Source of the DNA: Icerya purchasi
Taxonomy: Eukaryota > Arthropoda > Insecta > Hemiptera > Monophlebidae
Direction: 5' to 3'
Assembly: GCA_039619475.1 (NCBI GenBank)
Contig: CM077116.1
Location: forward strand, 32,561,183 to 32,625,182
Length of the DNA stretch: 64,000 nucleotides
Shown here: positions 9,700 to 20,580 of the stretch, piece by piece
Numbering within the stretch: the first letter of the stretch is position 1
How the letters are laid out: every line of letters begins with the position of its first letter
The notes under the pieces: generated by a model
Told to the model about the DNA's origin: nothing
Databases searched by the model: none
Seen by the model: only the letters and a program-made list of their open reading frames with translations
Made by a program: the position numbers and the translations under genes

Positions 9700-9887
9700 A
9701 TTATTAATCTTTGTTTTACGTTTATGTTTTCTTTTTTCTTTTTATCATATTTGTGATTAGCAGTGTTCATTTGTTCGTTTTTCAATAAATTTGATATTAT
9801 ACCTGGTTTTCCGCCCGTATATCACCCCTTTCATTTTTTTAAACTTTTGACTTAATGTTTGTGTTGCTCACTATATGTATATATGCA
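9700..9887 (-). repeat. Inverted counterpart of 3232-3300 and 6085-6210
   Basis: The reverse complement begins AGTGAGCAACACAAACATTAAG and continues AAATGAAAGGGGTGATATACGG. It matches AGTGTGCAACATAAACATTGAG and AAATGAAACGGGTGATATACGG at 3235-3293. Further inward it matches 6100-6200 (AGGTATAAATATC, GAACAAATGAACAC, ATAAACGTAAAAC). The outermost pair brackets about 6.65 kb that include both Helentron modules. Confidence 0.7.
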
Positions 9888-10776
9888 TATCAGCGAGGAT
9901 GCGCAAATGTTAAATTAAATTAATAAATAGTTGAGAGTAAAAAGAGGGAAAAAGAAAAAACATATGTAAGTTACGAGACGAAAGATAAAATGTAAAAATT
10001 AAATTTAAATATTCTGGCCTGATTCGTGTTTTTTAGACTCCTCCTATCGGATATCCGCAGGTTTCGTCTTCTTGACTTTCAGGTCCCTCAGTCCAGGCCG
10101 CCAGTGAAACGATTTTCGTTTGAGGTCCCGATTTCGCAGTGCCAGCAAAACAATTCGTCTTAATTCCTTTTTTAGTTTCTTTTTACGAGCATAAGGCTTT
10201 TTTGTTTATTATTTTTCTAATTAATTTATTAATTTATTTTTTTTTATAAAAAAAAACTCGGCAAATTCACATTACATTTAACAAAAAAAAACAACAGAAA
10301 AATGTGGCCTCGACTAGATAAATTGTAACACGCGAATCGTAGCCTGATTCTTCGATACGGAGATGCGAATAATAAGACAAAATGAGTGGCAACCTACAAT
10401 CAACTTTATCTTTTCTTAAACTGCCCGCTCTAACCTGCTTAGGTATTTTGGTTAATTACAAAATCTGGCCTCAGTTTGCTGAATACTCGGTACACGATAT
10501 AGACCGCATTCACCACTGACAAGAGCCGCTGTCGCTGTACTCGACCACTACCATCAACACACTTAGACTGTGTCAGCCCCAGAATATTTTCGAACGTTCG
10601 ATCATTTATGGGAATTATGGTTTTTGGCCGAGTAAACAAGCTTGAAATATTAAAGCCAGTGATGAAGCACTGTTGAACGACGTTTGAGAAATCGTGAATG
10701 TTGTAATGATTTTAATTGAATAATATTTTCTAGCTCAAACTTCTTCAATAGGATAACGCCAAATACCTCGAATCCG

Positions 10777-10785
<9 letters not shown>
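9888..10785. other. Noncoding region
   Basis: No convincing frame is visible. At about 10020-10160 lies a stretch of higher GC without coding signal. The end, 10700-10785, carries the AATGATTTTAATTG..ACCTCGAATCCGTATATA terminal motif shared with 3150-3238 and 16425-16530. Confidence 0.4.
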
Positions 10786-10807
<22 letters not shown>

Positions 10808-12223
10808 CTTCTATGCGTGTATTTGTGACTGAACTCCTCCTAAACGGCTGGACCGATTTTGATGAAATTTTTTGTGTGTTCAAGTGTATTCAAGAATGGT
10901 TTAGATTCACAATTCGGTCCACTACACGAAATATGAGGATAAATGTATATGGGACGAATAAAAAGAAATTAACAAAAAATTAATTTTTAAATAAAATGAT
11001 TACCGCGGTAAAAATAAACTAAACCTAAAAATTTAAATAAAATGATTACTATGGTTATTTTATTAGTTTCTGGTGTAAGTAAATAGGCCGCTTCTGTTAC
11101 TTCACTATTTGCGTTATTGAAATCATTAAACTTTCAAGTCGCGCGCTCCTAGCTAGCTGCTGTACTCATTACGGGGAGTTAAAAAAAAAGTGGTGTTTTC
11201 TAAAATATCCTGCAACGGAATTTACTAGCGGGAACGTTATTTATGTTCAAATTTGAAATCTTTACTCAATTACGTATAGTTTGCTGTTGTGGTAATCAAT
11301 TAATTTTAATAAAATGCTGAAGACAGGGAGGTCGGAAGAAAAGTTGTTGTTGATGTTGGAATGGCAGAGAGCGGTGCGATCGCGGTGTCTATTATTCAAA
11401 AATATTTCATTTTACTTTCAGTTTGTGCAAATTCTGTGCCGTATTGAAGCGAGTATTTTAATATATAAATACTCACTGTAATTACGAATGTAGAATTAAT
11501 ATGTGTTAAGGATACAATAGTTGCCCATTATGTTAAATACATAGATAGGGATGGTAAATGTTTGTTTTCATCTCTATCTTATTTATTGTATAATAATGAA
11601 TGATTAAGAGTCGAAATATGAAAATGTATTGTACAATATGTTTATAAAAACTGGAAGAGGTTTAAGCCATATACTATTGGACTTAATGGATAACATATAA
11701 AAATAAATTTAACTGATATGTCAAATATTCGAACTTTTGGGCCAAAACCGCTGTATAAATTTTTTAAATTAACTGTTTAACTTTCTTTTTAATAATTTGC
11801 TACCAGGAGTATTAAAATTCTTACTCAACTACTGCAGTTTGTTGTTGCGGTAATAAATTGATTTTAATAAAAAGCTTGAGACATAGTGGTTGAAAGATAT
11901 GAGTGAAGAAGATGTTCTCTTAAATGTGTAATTATGGGAGATCACCGTGTGAGTAACTCCAAACCGATGGCTGTGTGTGCTGTTTAGTTGAGCAAAACTT
12001 TTTGTTAAATCAAGACCGACAGGTTAAAGAAAGATCGATAATCTTCAGCTAAACGTGGAACGTGAAAACTATTTTCTGTTGGACGGTAATAAATATGTTT
12101 CCCAAAGAGAGAAAAAATCTTAACATAAATACAATTCCAGATAAAGCAAAAAATTTTTTATGAATTTCCAAGTACAGATTTAAACGGACATTAATACCCG
12201 GGCAAAGCCGTGTGACACAGCTA

Positions 12224-12226
<3 letters not shown>
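10786..12226 (+). mobile_element. Non-autonomous Helitron/Helentron-like element (HINE type), copy 1
   Basis: Just after a TA run the sequence reads CTCCTCCTAAACGGCTGGACCGATTTTGATGAA. This resembles the 5' subterminal block ACGGC(T/C)GGACCGATTTT of the two elements at 17925 and 24512. The 3' side ends CCCGGGCAAAGCCGTGTGACACAGCTAGTA, a short GC hairpin followed by CTAGT, as in the other copies (GTTCGCCGGGTCAGTTAGT). A second TA microsatellite follows. Inside, blocks near 11259-11335 and 11817-11900 (TACTCAA..TTTGTTGTTG(C/T)GGTAAT) are duplicated. No Rep/helicase frame exists, so mobility would depend on another element. Confidence 0.55.
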
Positions 12227-12279
<53 letters not shown>

Positions 12280-12336
12280 ATGTATATATGTATATGTGTG
12301 TGTGTGCGTGTGTGTGTATATATATATATATATATT
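12225..12336 (+). repeat. Compound (TA)n (TGTA)n (TG)n (TA)n microsatellite
   Basis: About 23 TA units run to 12271. TGTATGTATATG variants, a (TG)n(CG)(TG)n stretch and another TA run follow. It joins the 3' end of the Helitron-like element to the tail region of the family C retrotransposon. Confidence 0.95.
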
Positions 12337-12384
12337 ACATATACAAGCCGTTACCAGCAGCTTCGCTGCGCATTTATAATTTTT

Positions 12385-12497
12385 TTTTGATACACTTTCT
12401 TCTTTTTTTTTTTTTTCTTTTTTTTCCTCTAAATTTATATGGTCCATGTGCTGTGTGTAATTACCGGGATTATTACAGCACATGGATCAGTGCAGGA
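12385..12497 (-). other. 3' UTR of family C with an 11-bp hairpin and A-rich tail
   Basis: CCATGTGCTGT and ACAGCACATGG (within 12441-12486) are perfect inverted repeats around a 20-base loop containing ATTACCGGGAT. On the minus strand the hairpin lies between the stop codon and an interrupted A tract (complement of the T-rich 12390-12426). The position is comparable to the terminal hairpins of families A and B. Confidence 0.7.
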
Positions 12498-13469
12498 TCA
12501 GAAGTGTTTTAATATGTTAGCCGCTCTAATATGGTTTAGTATGTCCTGGACCTGTTTTGGTTCGTTTGACAACGCAACCGTCGGTAAGTTGGTGGTGCCT
12601 GCAGGCAGGCAATGTTCCAGAACGTGTTCAGCGGTTGGTGAAATTGGGGAATTGCATATGGAACAGACAGAGGGAGGAGATGTTCCTTCCAGCAAATAGT
12701 TGTGGGATATTGCTGTGTGCCCTATGCGGAGTCTAATTAAAGCTGTAAACTCTCTGCGGGACATGGATATCGGTGGCCACCAAGGCTCAGTGCTCACCTT
12801 AATGGATCGCAGCCATGATGTGTGAGCCGACCACATAATTTCCCATGTCTCTGCTTTATGTTGCTGAAAAAAGGGTGGCCCCAGCTGAGGCAGAGGGGCA
12901 CCTTCGGGCATTGGACTATATGTTGCTGCCTTAGCAGCCAAGTTCACACGCTCATTCCCCGGCATACCGGTATGACCCGGGACCCACAAGAATGTTACCT
13001 GTGAGCCAGACCGGAAAAGCACGTTAATGATGCGCTTTATTTTTCGAGATAATGTGTGAGAGGTTTTAGGTGTCTGGAGTGTCCTAATCGATTGCAAGGA
13101 ATCTGTGATTAGAAATGCATTTCGACGTTGGGGGTAAGACTGCAGATATTCTCTCAAGCAGAAGAAAATACCATACAGCTCCCCCTCCAGCACTGAACAG
13201 AAGTCGTGGAGCCGAACCGCATGAACAACTCCCTCCACCTCGTAGGCGCAAGCCACCGGCGAGGACCCATTGAGGGGGTTTGCTTTGGCATCATCTGTAT
13301 ACAGCTGTCTGTAGCTGGGAAAAAGTTGCATTTTTTCCGCCACGTACTGGGACGGCAGAATGCCATCCTGGTCCGAGCGATCGCTCAGCAGAGATAAATC
13401 TGCAACAATCGGAGTATCCTCCCAGGGGAGTTCAACATGCTGATGTGCAAGGTCGATCACTGCTATCAT
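12498..13469 (-). CDS. Family C non-LTR retrotransposon ORF2 fragment: RNase H and C-terminal knuckle
   Basis: This 323-codon antisense frame has no internal stop. RNase H motifs are in order: QLYTDDAKANPLNGSS (first Asp), VLEGELYGIFFCLREYL (Glu), AFLITDSLQSIRTLQ (second Asp) and VTFLWVPGHTGMPGNERVN. The last position, normally Asp in NE.AD, reads Asn (GNERVNLAAKAA), so the fourth acidic residue is lost. The C-terminal part holds ALIRLRIGHTAISHNYLL and CSICNSPISPTAEHVLEHC, the C..C..H..C knuckle typical of Jockey/R1-like elements. It is truncated upstream of the RT domain near 13480. The 3' UTR contains a strong hairpin at 12441-12486 and an A-rich tail. Confidence 0.85.
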   Translation of the reverse strand: MIAVIDLAHQHVELPWEDTPIVADLSLLSDRSDQDGILPSQYVAEKMQLFPSYRQLYTDDAKANPLNGSSPVACAYEVEGVVHAVRLHDFCSVLEGELYGIFFCLREYLQSYPQRRNAFLITDSLQSIRTLQTPKTSHTLSRKIKRIINVLFRSGSQVTFLWVPGHTGMPGNERVNLAAKAATYSPMPEGAPLPQLGPPFFQQHKAETWEIMWSAHTSWLRSIKVSTEPWWPPISMSRREFTALIRLRIGHTAISHNYLLEGTSPPSVCSICNSPISPTAEHVLEHCLPAGTTNLPTVALSNEPKQVQDILNHIRAANILKHF

Positions 13470-13844
13470 TTTTAAATTTTCGGAATGTTAATCTCATTCC
13501 ACTTATTCAGTTAACTTTAATTTCCTGTTCGCTTCCTTGGTCTTGAAATGTAATTCATTATTATTATTTTTCTGCTTTAATTAAATTTGCATATAAACAA
13601 AACTGTATTACTATATATATATATATACATATATTAATAGCGTAGTTTTTTTTTCCAAAATTTTTATTTGTATTTGCAAGTTGTTTGTTTTATTTACATT
13701 TTTTTCATTATCCACATGTACATTTTTGGTAGAAACCACGATGGCAGTATTCATCATTAACTCTAACGTTTCGAAACAGATTACACTGTTCATCGGAGAA
13801 TTGTTGCACTTTACCTGTTTTTTATGAAACAATTTGTAACCTCT

Positions 13845-14400
13845 TTTAATTTTTTAAAGTTCGAATTTTCAAAAATCTTTCTTATTTGACGTTTTCGTTA
13901 TGTACTTTGTATGTACATGAAATTTTACGTTATAATCACCATTTACTACAGCTGTCGGTGATTTACGGTTATTTTTAAAAGGGAGTGTTCCTTCTCAAAA
14001 TTTGGAGTATCTAAAAAAAATGTGCACACTTTTAATGGGCCATATAAGAGAACTTGCCGGTAGCAATTTGCTGAATCTATACTGAAAATATAACACGATT
14101 TTTACTTTTGGAAAACAGTTTTTTTCCTTTTTTCACCCTTTGAAGTTTAAATTTTCAGAAAACTTTCGTATTTGAAATCTTTGGTGTGTGGGAAATGGTC
14201 GTATAAAATTTCAATTATCTGGTGTGAATTTATTTAGGAAGCGATTTTCTGACTTTTAACCCTTTAAACTTTCAGAAATTCTAATTTTTAATATATTTTT
14301 GCACAACAAAAATACACTACGTTTTTATATTTTCAGTTTCACAGACCTAGCGGTTTCTGTGGTACTTTAATAACTATTTGACTTCTCAAATATTTCCGTA
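13845..14400 (+). repeat. Family D noncoding repeat, copy 1
   Basis: Recurring blocks include TTCGAATTTTCAAAAATC, TCTTATTTGACGTTTTCG, ACATGAAATTTTACGTTATAATCA, GCTGT.GGTGATTT.CGG and TGCACACTT followed by CATATAAG. The same blocks recur in the same order at 25880-26335 and 27871-28050. Each copy holds two near-identical sub-units of about 300 bases. No frame stays open. Confidence 0.6.
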
Positions 14401-14420
14401 TTTTCTCTTTTACTTATATA

Positions 14421-14457
<37 letters not shown>

Positions 14458-14459
14458 TG

Positions 14460-15182
14460 ATAGAGATTGACTTTTTTCCGTCGCACTTTAATGACGTGAT
14501 GATAAGGGAATTAATTATGATGATAAAATGGAATATTAACTGGCGCCAGTGGTAAATCACGGCTTGCCACTACTGAAAAAACTCCGTCGAGCAGAGCATC
14601 GGGCTTTTAAAAAAAGAAATTAAAAACAAAAATTTCCGATAAAAAAAATCGAGGGCGGTATTCTCTCCGAAACGGAGATATCACGAGGGCCCACTACGTG
14701 TCCAATAACGAGATTTTAGTGAAACAAATTGCTTATATTAAAAAGAAACAAAATTTAACAAGATGGCGTACAACGTGAAATCACAGGCTAGAGACAACAA
14801 AGAAAATTTACATAAAAAAATTGGTTCAATCAAAAATCATATGGTGTACAGCTTTTAAACAGCTTGACAACGGCGACTAGCCAAAAGCTGTTATACGCGC
14901 GACGACCAGAAACGGAGATAATATACATAGACTCACCCGGGCAATTATGATGCGACTGACTAACGATTAATATATATATATAAAACGATTGAGCAATTGT
15001 TACACGATGTGTGTCTAAACTAAAACTAAACTTTTATCGAATAAATAGGAAATTATCGACTAGGTGTTCTTACAATTAATAAAGATAATAACACGCGCGT
15101 CGATGTTTCTAGAATACCTTTAAGAATAATATCGCGTAAATTACCCTGTCTTAACGGGATTTTATAAACTTCCCTCAGCTCA
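14460..15182. other. Noncoding region before family A copy 3
   Basis: No supported gene is visible. AAACGGAGATA occurs twice (near 14679 and 14910). The last 60-100 bases may be degraded upstream coding sequence of the retrotransposon that follows, but I cannot trace a frame. Confidence 0.35.
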
Positions 15183-16142
15183 ATGTTTCTCAGCGCAACT
15201 TCCACCCGTCCTGTAATAGATAACGAATTTAACCAAACTCTACATTCACTTTTTCCAGCTCACAGCATGGTTTTTACGGATGGTTCAAAATCTGCTTCAG
15301 GTGTCGGAGCTGCTTTTATTCTTCCTGATATCAACTATTCTGAGTCTTTTCAACTTCCTTCCTATTCTTCTATCTTTTTAGCCGAATCCATGGCTATTTT
15401 ACGTGCTATCCTTTTTATATCCTCAACATCCAATTTATCAAAATTCGTCATATGCTCTGATTCGAAAAGCGTTTTATTAGCCATCCTTTCCCTAAACCAT
15501 CGTCAGATCCTATTATTCTTTACATTTGTTCCTTAATTTATAATTTATTAACGTCCCGTTCTATTCTAATTGACCTGTTCTGGATTCGGGGCCACTGCGG
15601 CATCGTTGGTAACGATCTTGACGATTCATTGGCATGTCTAGCTGCAGCAAATGGCGGTTTCATAGACAGATTTCCCTCCCAATGTCTCTGTTCACTCTCT
15701 TATCGTTTTCACCATGACTTTTGGACTGATCTTTACGCGTCTCTTTTCTCCAATCCTAACTCCTTTTACCTTGGTATACAACCCTCTCCATCCACTTCTT
15801 CCTGGTTTAATAATTTCTTCTGCATCAGCTGTTCTGTTATTTCTTTCATAATTCGCCTCCGCTTTAATCACAGTCTGCTTCCTGCTTCTCTCTTTCGTTT
15901 TAATATTGTTCTGTCTCCCTTGTGTCCCTTCCATCCTCCTATCTTAAATTTGACCTGTGATGCAAATCACCTCCTATTCGAATGCTCATCTATCTCCTCA
16001 GAACGCGCATTATTCTAATTTGCTTGGCCTTGGCCTCCCGACCCTTTACTGTGCCCGCTACATTCTTGCTCTTCCTTCTCCTTCTATTGTTCCTGTATTG
16101 GCTACCTTCATTTCTTCTGTTTCTAATCGCTTCCTGATATAA
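15183..16142 (+). pseudogene. Family A retrotransposon RNase H/C-terminal fragment (copy 3), frameshifted
   Basis: The first frame gives MVFTDGSKSASGVGAAFILP, FLAESMAILRAIL and FVICSDSKSVLLAIL. It then breaks near 15536. The frame resumes as LFWIRGHCGIVGNDLDDSLA, where the motif is altered from WVPSH.GI.GNE.ADSLA, and continues through DFWTDLYASLFSNPNSFYL and CPFHPPILNLTCDANHLLFECSS. A second shift near 16015 leads to LGLPTLYCARYILALPSPS and the TAA at 16142. The tail (16143-16226) contains GTGGGTAAATGTC and an A-rich end. It is more decayed than copies 1 and 2. Confidence 0.85.
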
Positions 16143-16226
16143 CTTTCAAGTCCCTACGTTTAATTATTTGTTAGTCCTTTGTGGTGGGTAAATGTCTTGT
16201 GTTGAAAAAAAAAAGAAAAAAAAAAT

Positions 16227-16734
16227 TCTACCCGACACGCACTTGTCCCGGACTCATAGAGTACTATCCGCTATCGGCTGTTACCAGCAATACACACGCA
16301 CACAATCTCACCCTGACGTAACCGTCCGTTCGACTGTGCCCGGGAATTTCGGTTTCAGCTGATAAGCATCTCCGATATCTACGACAATCCGCGATTACGT
16401 CGAATAAAACGCGGTGTTCGATAAATCACGAAATAATAAATGATTTCACCAGAGAGGAATATATTTTATAAATCAAACACCGCTAAAAAAAGAGGTATCG
16501 AATCCGTTACAATATATATATATATATATATATCTGCATATAAATATATATGAAAGGAAAAAAAACAATCTGTTTTCGTTATTGGCAAAATAAATAATTA
16601 CGCAATATAAAATTTTTAATCTTACCTTGATTAAGTTAAATCCTTTTAACGTGATACGAATTAATCCGTTTAAATGTTATTAAATTGTTATATCCAATTT
16701 AATCAAAATGTTTTCGCGTTGTTTGTTAATGCGC
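16227..16734. other. Noncoding region with shared terminal motif and TA run
   Basis: There is no coding signal. The segment 16425-16530 (AATGATTTCACCAGAGAGGAATATATTTT..GGTATCGAATCCGTTACAATATATA) resembles 3150-3238 and 10700-10790 and is followed by (TA)n. Confidence 0.35.
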
Positions 16735-16810
16735 GCATATATATATATATATGTATATATATACATACATACATACATATATACATACATACATACATAT
16801 ATACATACAC
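16735..16810 (+). repeat. (TA)n and (TACA)n microsatellite
   Basis: TA dinucleotides are followed by interleaved CATACATACATACATATATA units. The antisense frame across it, rich in Tyr, Ile and Cys, is an artefact of the repeat. Confidence 0.95.
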
Positions 16811-17924
16811 AGTACAGGACTATAATGACTGATTTGACTGTTGGCGTGGAAAATTAATTTCGGACAACGAAACAAATATAATCGTAATCGAATGGTTAAT
16901 AATAGCGCCGTAATCTGTTTATCTACGTGAACCGCATAATGAATCCAAATTCTCATCGGCGTCTAGTATGGTTTATCTGAAACAATTTCAAGCAATATGC
17001 ATTAAAACAAATTAAATAAACGAGAAATCAACGGATAGATTACAATTAAGTTTTCTAAAATATAAAAAATATAAAAAGACCGATTAGTTCTGAACTATTT
17101 GTTTACACAATCGTAGTACACGTGCAAGTGAACAAATAGTGAAAAATCAGTGTTGTTGCTTTTATGTTTTTTATCGTTTTTGTTCAGTTATTACATTATG
17201 AGCGATTTGGTTTTTAAAATAATGAAAGTTGTTAAAGGAAACCGCTTAAATGGATAAAGAAAATTTATTTTAAAACAGCGAAACTAATAACGGTTAACGA
17301 CCAGAGTGCGCTTTTATAAAGGCCGCTTCTACACAGTTTGAACAAATGACCGGTAACTAGACATAGCAAAAACAAAACACTGGACTCGGAGTGGTGCGTA
17401 AACAAACGAAACTACGACAAGTAACTTCGAACGGGAACGGTAATGGTACACGAGGGAATAGTGACACAAGCGAAACTGGCCGGGCTAGATGCAAGCTAAG
17501 TTGAAGTAAAAGATTAAAAATCGAATCGGAAACGGGCGAGAGAGGCAAGGATATATGTATGTATGTAGTAGCGGAAGAGAACGGCACGGGACAAAGTACG
17601 GATAAATGTGCTTTATTGCAGTGAAAAAGATTCGATTCGATTCGATTTGATTCGACCAGCCTATTGCAACAGATAATTTGCTACGAATAAATATACCCGT
17701 TTTTTTCTTCTTCCGATTATGTAATTTATTTCAACATTCAGTTTAATTATTCTTTAAAATTGTTAAAATTTTCTCTTATTCGAATTAATAAATTTTCCTT
17801 AATCTCCTAACCGAACCTGGAAAATTCTGTTCTACTTTCGTCTCGACACAAGACAAGTCTAATTATTGTAACTTCCTTTGTATTCCTTACATAAACGTCT
17901 TATTAATCGACACTGAAGAATCTA
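16811..17924. other. No gene seen; short GATTC tandem repeat
   Basis: A (GATTC)n-like run lies at about 17629-17656. The part 17300-17600 is less AT-rich than its surroundings and could be unique host sequence, but no frame has recognisable composition or motifs. Confidence 0.35.
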
Positions 17925-18755
17925 TATAGGTATATAAAAGAAAGTCATGTTAGATACACCACTTTTAACTTAAGAGCGGCTGGACCGATTTTCATGATCT
18001 TTGATTTGTTGGATTTGCCTCCGCTCCGAATAACAGAATACGCAATTAAAAAAAAAAAATTTCGATGATTTTTTTTTTAATAAGTTGGGTGATAACTCAA
18101 GAACGGCTGTACCGATTTCTATGATCTTCGATTTGTTGGATTTGCCTCCGCTCCGAATAGCACAATAAGAAGATTAAAACAAAATTTATGAAGATAATTC
18201 ATACTTTTTTTTGCTGTTTTTGGCCCAAAACGGGAGTTCGCACAATTAATTTTTGTATTTTATGAAAGGGCTTCTTTGTTTTATATTTCGAATTTCGCTT
18301 TTAAAGGGTTATCTGATGGTGAGTTATGAACTTTTTAAGGGTGATTTTTCAGGTCGTTCTAAATTCCGTATTATATATTCGAGACGGTTTCTTGCCGTCC
18401 AGGGTAATCGGTCTGCTTAATGTCGTAAATTATCATAGATGGAAGTTTTAATAATTTATGATTCATTCTGATTAGTCAAACCGTTTCCGAGCTATTGTGT
18501 AATTGAATAATTTTGTCTTTTGTGAACCATCTTATTGGCTATTAAGGCGAATAATGCGTTGCTGCCACGTGAATTACATTCGTTTTAATGTAATTAAAAT
18601 AGTTTTCATTTTGATTTTTGTACATTTATTGAACTTAATTCATTTTGAGTATTAATTTTATCTCAATAAAAAAAAGTGAATTTAATTCAGCTAATATAAG
18701 TTATCACAACATTTACTTTCTAAGACGGTACGAAGTTCGCTGGGTCAGCTAGCAG
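17925..18755 (+). mobile_element. Non-autonomous Helitron/Helentron-like element, copy 2, with internal 5' duplication
   Basis: It begins TATATAAAAGAAAGTCATGTTAG and carries GAGCGGCTGGACCGATTTTCATGATCTTTGATTTGTTGGATTTGCC. This block is repeated about 125 bases downstream (near 18100-18175, GAACGGCTGTACCGATTTC). It is largely collinear with 24512-25236, including TTTTTGGCCCAAAACGGG, GGGCTTCT.TGTTTTATATTTCGAATTTCGCTTTTAAAGGGTTATCTG and GCCACGTGAATTACATTC. It ends GGTACGAAGTTCGCTGGGTCAGCTAGCA. No protein is encoded. Assignment rests on the 5' and 3' motifs shared with 10786-12226. Confidence 0.6.
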
Positions 18756-20159
18756 TTTATAAAAGACAATCGGTTAAATTAAAGGTTACGTTGATTACAA
18801 TGATTATTTCTTTCTTTATTATATCCCTTTTACATACAATCAGTGTCTATTGAAAAAATAAGTAACAGCGATTTTCAATAGGAAACGGAGGCGGGAAAAA
18901 GAAAAAAGATGGAGAGAAGTACTAGGAAATAATTGCGTCCCACTGGTTGCTTCTAGGTGATTACTTATTTCTTATCATTTTACTTGATTTTATTTCTCGA
19001 AGCAACTGTGCTCAGGATGGTTTGATAATGTCTGTTTCGAATTTTACTGCATTTAAATTTATAGTTTTACGTTTCGTTCGCAACGCATATTCGATTCTTT
19101 GTTCGTGTTTTAATTTTTATTTTTTGTAGCTGAATATGAGGATCGCTTGTTAACGATGTTTTTTTTTTCCAAATAAGTTTCAAAATCGAGCTACTTGATA
19201 CCATTTCACTCTGGAATAAGTTTTTCGTTTAGATACACCAGTGGGAATGTAAGTTGTCTTTTCTCTTTAGTGTAAACAAAACATTTACGCAAAACAATTT
19301 AAGTAAATTTGAAAGGAGACTGATGGGCGTGCATATGACGAAATTTTGTCGACAGGCTTGCTATGTTTGTAACCAAATTTCCATTGCGAGAAATGGTAAT
19401 TTTTAAAATTTCGTTATGTACGTTTGTTTAAAAAAAAACGGTATTCTTAGGAAGGTTTTTAATCATGTTGATGGTTATTAAACCGTATTCGGGAGCTTTT
19501 CATGAGTTTTTAATATTTCTATGCAAGCATTGACTTCTCTATAAGAGAAATCGACGAAATAAGACCAGTAATTTGAAATGAACACCGTAAATACTCTTTT
19601 ATTTATCATCTACAGGGTTTGGTATATTACTGTCATAAGTTTTTGAACAACGACGGACAAGTAATCAGCAAATGCATGTGCTTTATCCTGTGCACTATGT
19701 AACCGAGTGTTAATTTTCTTTGTTGAAAAATTTTGTGCTCGATTATTCTTTTTTTTTTTTTGCGCTTTTTAAAGTTTTCCATAATAACACGAAATATGTA
19801 TTATATGTTTAAAAAAATTTTGATTTTAAATTTTTAAAATTTAATATGTATATTGCGTTATCAAATTTAGTGTTTCATTCATTTAATGCAATGTTAACAC
19901 AGTAAATATGGAAATAGCAACTACTAACTGAATTGCTTTTTGCTCCTAAATTATTTTTCTTTTTTTTTTTGTTGTTGAGAACATCCGTATTTATTCTTCT
20001 CATTTCAATATCTCGAGGCTAACCATCTGTTTCAAACTCCTTAACACCATTGTAAATCGTTTTATCCACTATCCATCTTTTCATCTTCTTCATTAAATTC
20101 TTTACTGCCATCTTTACTTTTTGCCCTTTTGATCCTTTTTTAATTTCTTTCGGATTAAT
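18756..20159. other. No gene seen
   Basis: AT-rich sequence with T tracts near 19150, 19748 and 19960. No frame above 60 codons has a recognisable motif. Confidence 0.4.
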
Positions 20160-20580
20160 TAATTTCACCCTCTCGTTTTCCAGCCGTTCTACGATCTTCA
20201 CTGACGACTCTAAAAGATCTAATGAAGTCGGTTCAGCCCTTTCCTTTCCTTCTATAAATTATTCGGAATACTTTAAACCTCTTTCTTATGCTCAGTTTTC
20301 GATGCCGAGTCTATTGCCATGTTATGTGCCATTTTCTTCTCCTATTCTTCGGTGCTCTCTCAGTATATTTTTATTATATAAAATTTTCCAAGTTTCTTAT
20401 TTACACCTTATTCTCATTGTAATAACTATGTAATCTTTTTCATACGTTTTCTACCCCGTAATATTTTATTTTGTTGCTCTATTCAAATTCACCTTTCATA
20501 ATTACCTCGAAATTGTTGAATTGAAGGCATTGACTCAGCGGATCTACTAGTCCGTTAATATTTTTCTTGCGATAAATTTA
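20160..20580 (+). pseudogene. Family A RNase H fragment, highly decayed (copy 4)
   Basis: STIFTDDSKRSNEVGSALSF and PSINYSEYFKPLSYA match the start of the RNase H domain of the other family A copies (FTDGSK..GVGAAFI..PDINYSESFQLPSYS). After a frameshift, FDAESIAMLCAIFFSYSSV matches FLAESMAILRAILFIS. Near 20522, IEGIDSADLL recalls GIEGNE.ADSLA. Several stops lie between. This is the oldest-looking family A copy here, and its 3' end is lost. Confidence 0.6.

Noticed and set aside
12049..12483. Minus-strand frame rich in Ile, Tyr, Thr and His
   Set aside because: Most of it translates the TA/TG microsatellite. There is no domain or codon signal.
16735..16810. CRISPR-like regular repeats
   Set aside because: The TACA/TA units are a microsatellite without spacers, and the window is eukaryotic.
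17357..17587. Minus-strand 76-codon frame
   Set aside because: Composition is low-complexity Ser/Pro/Phe, with no motif and no relative in the window.
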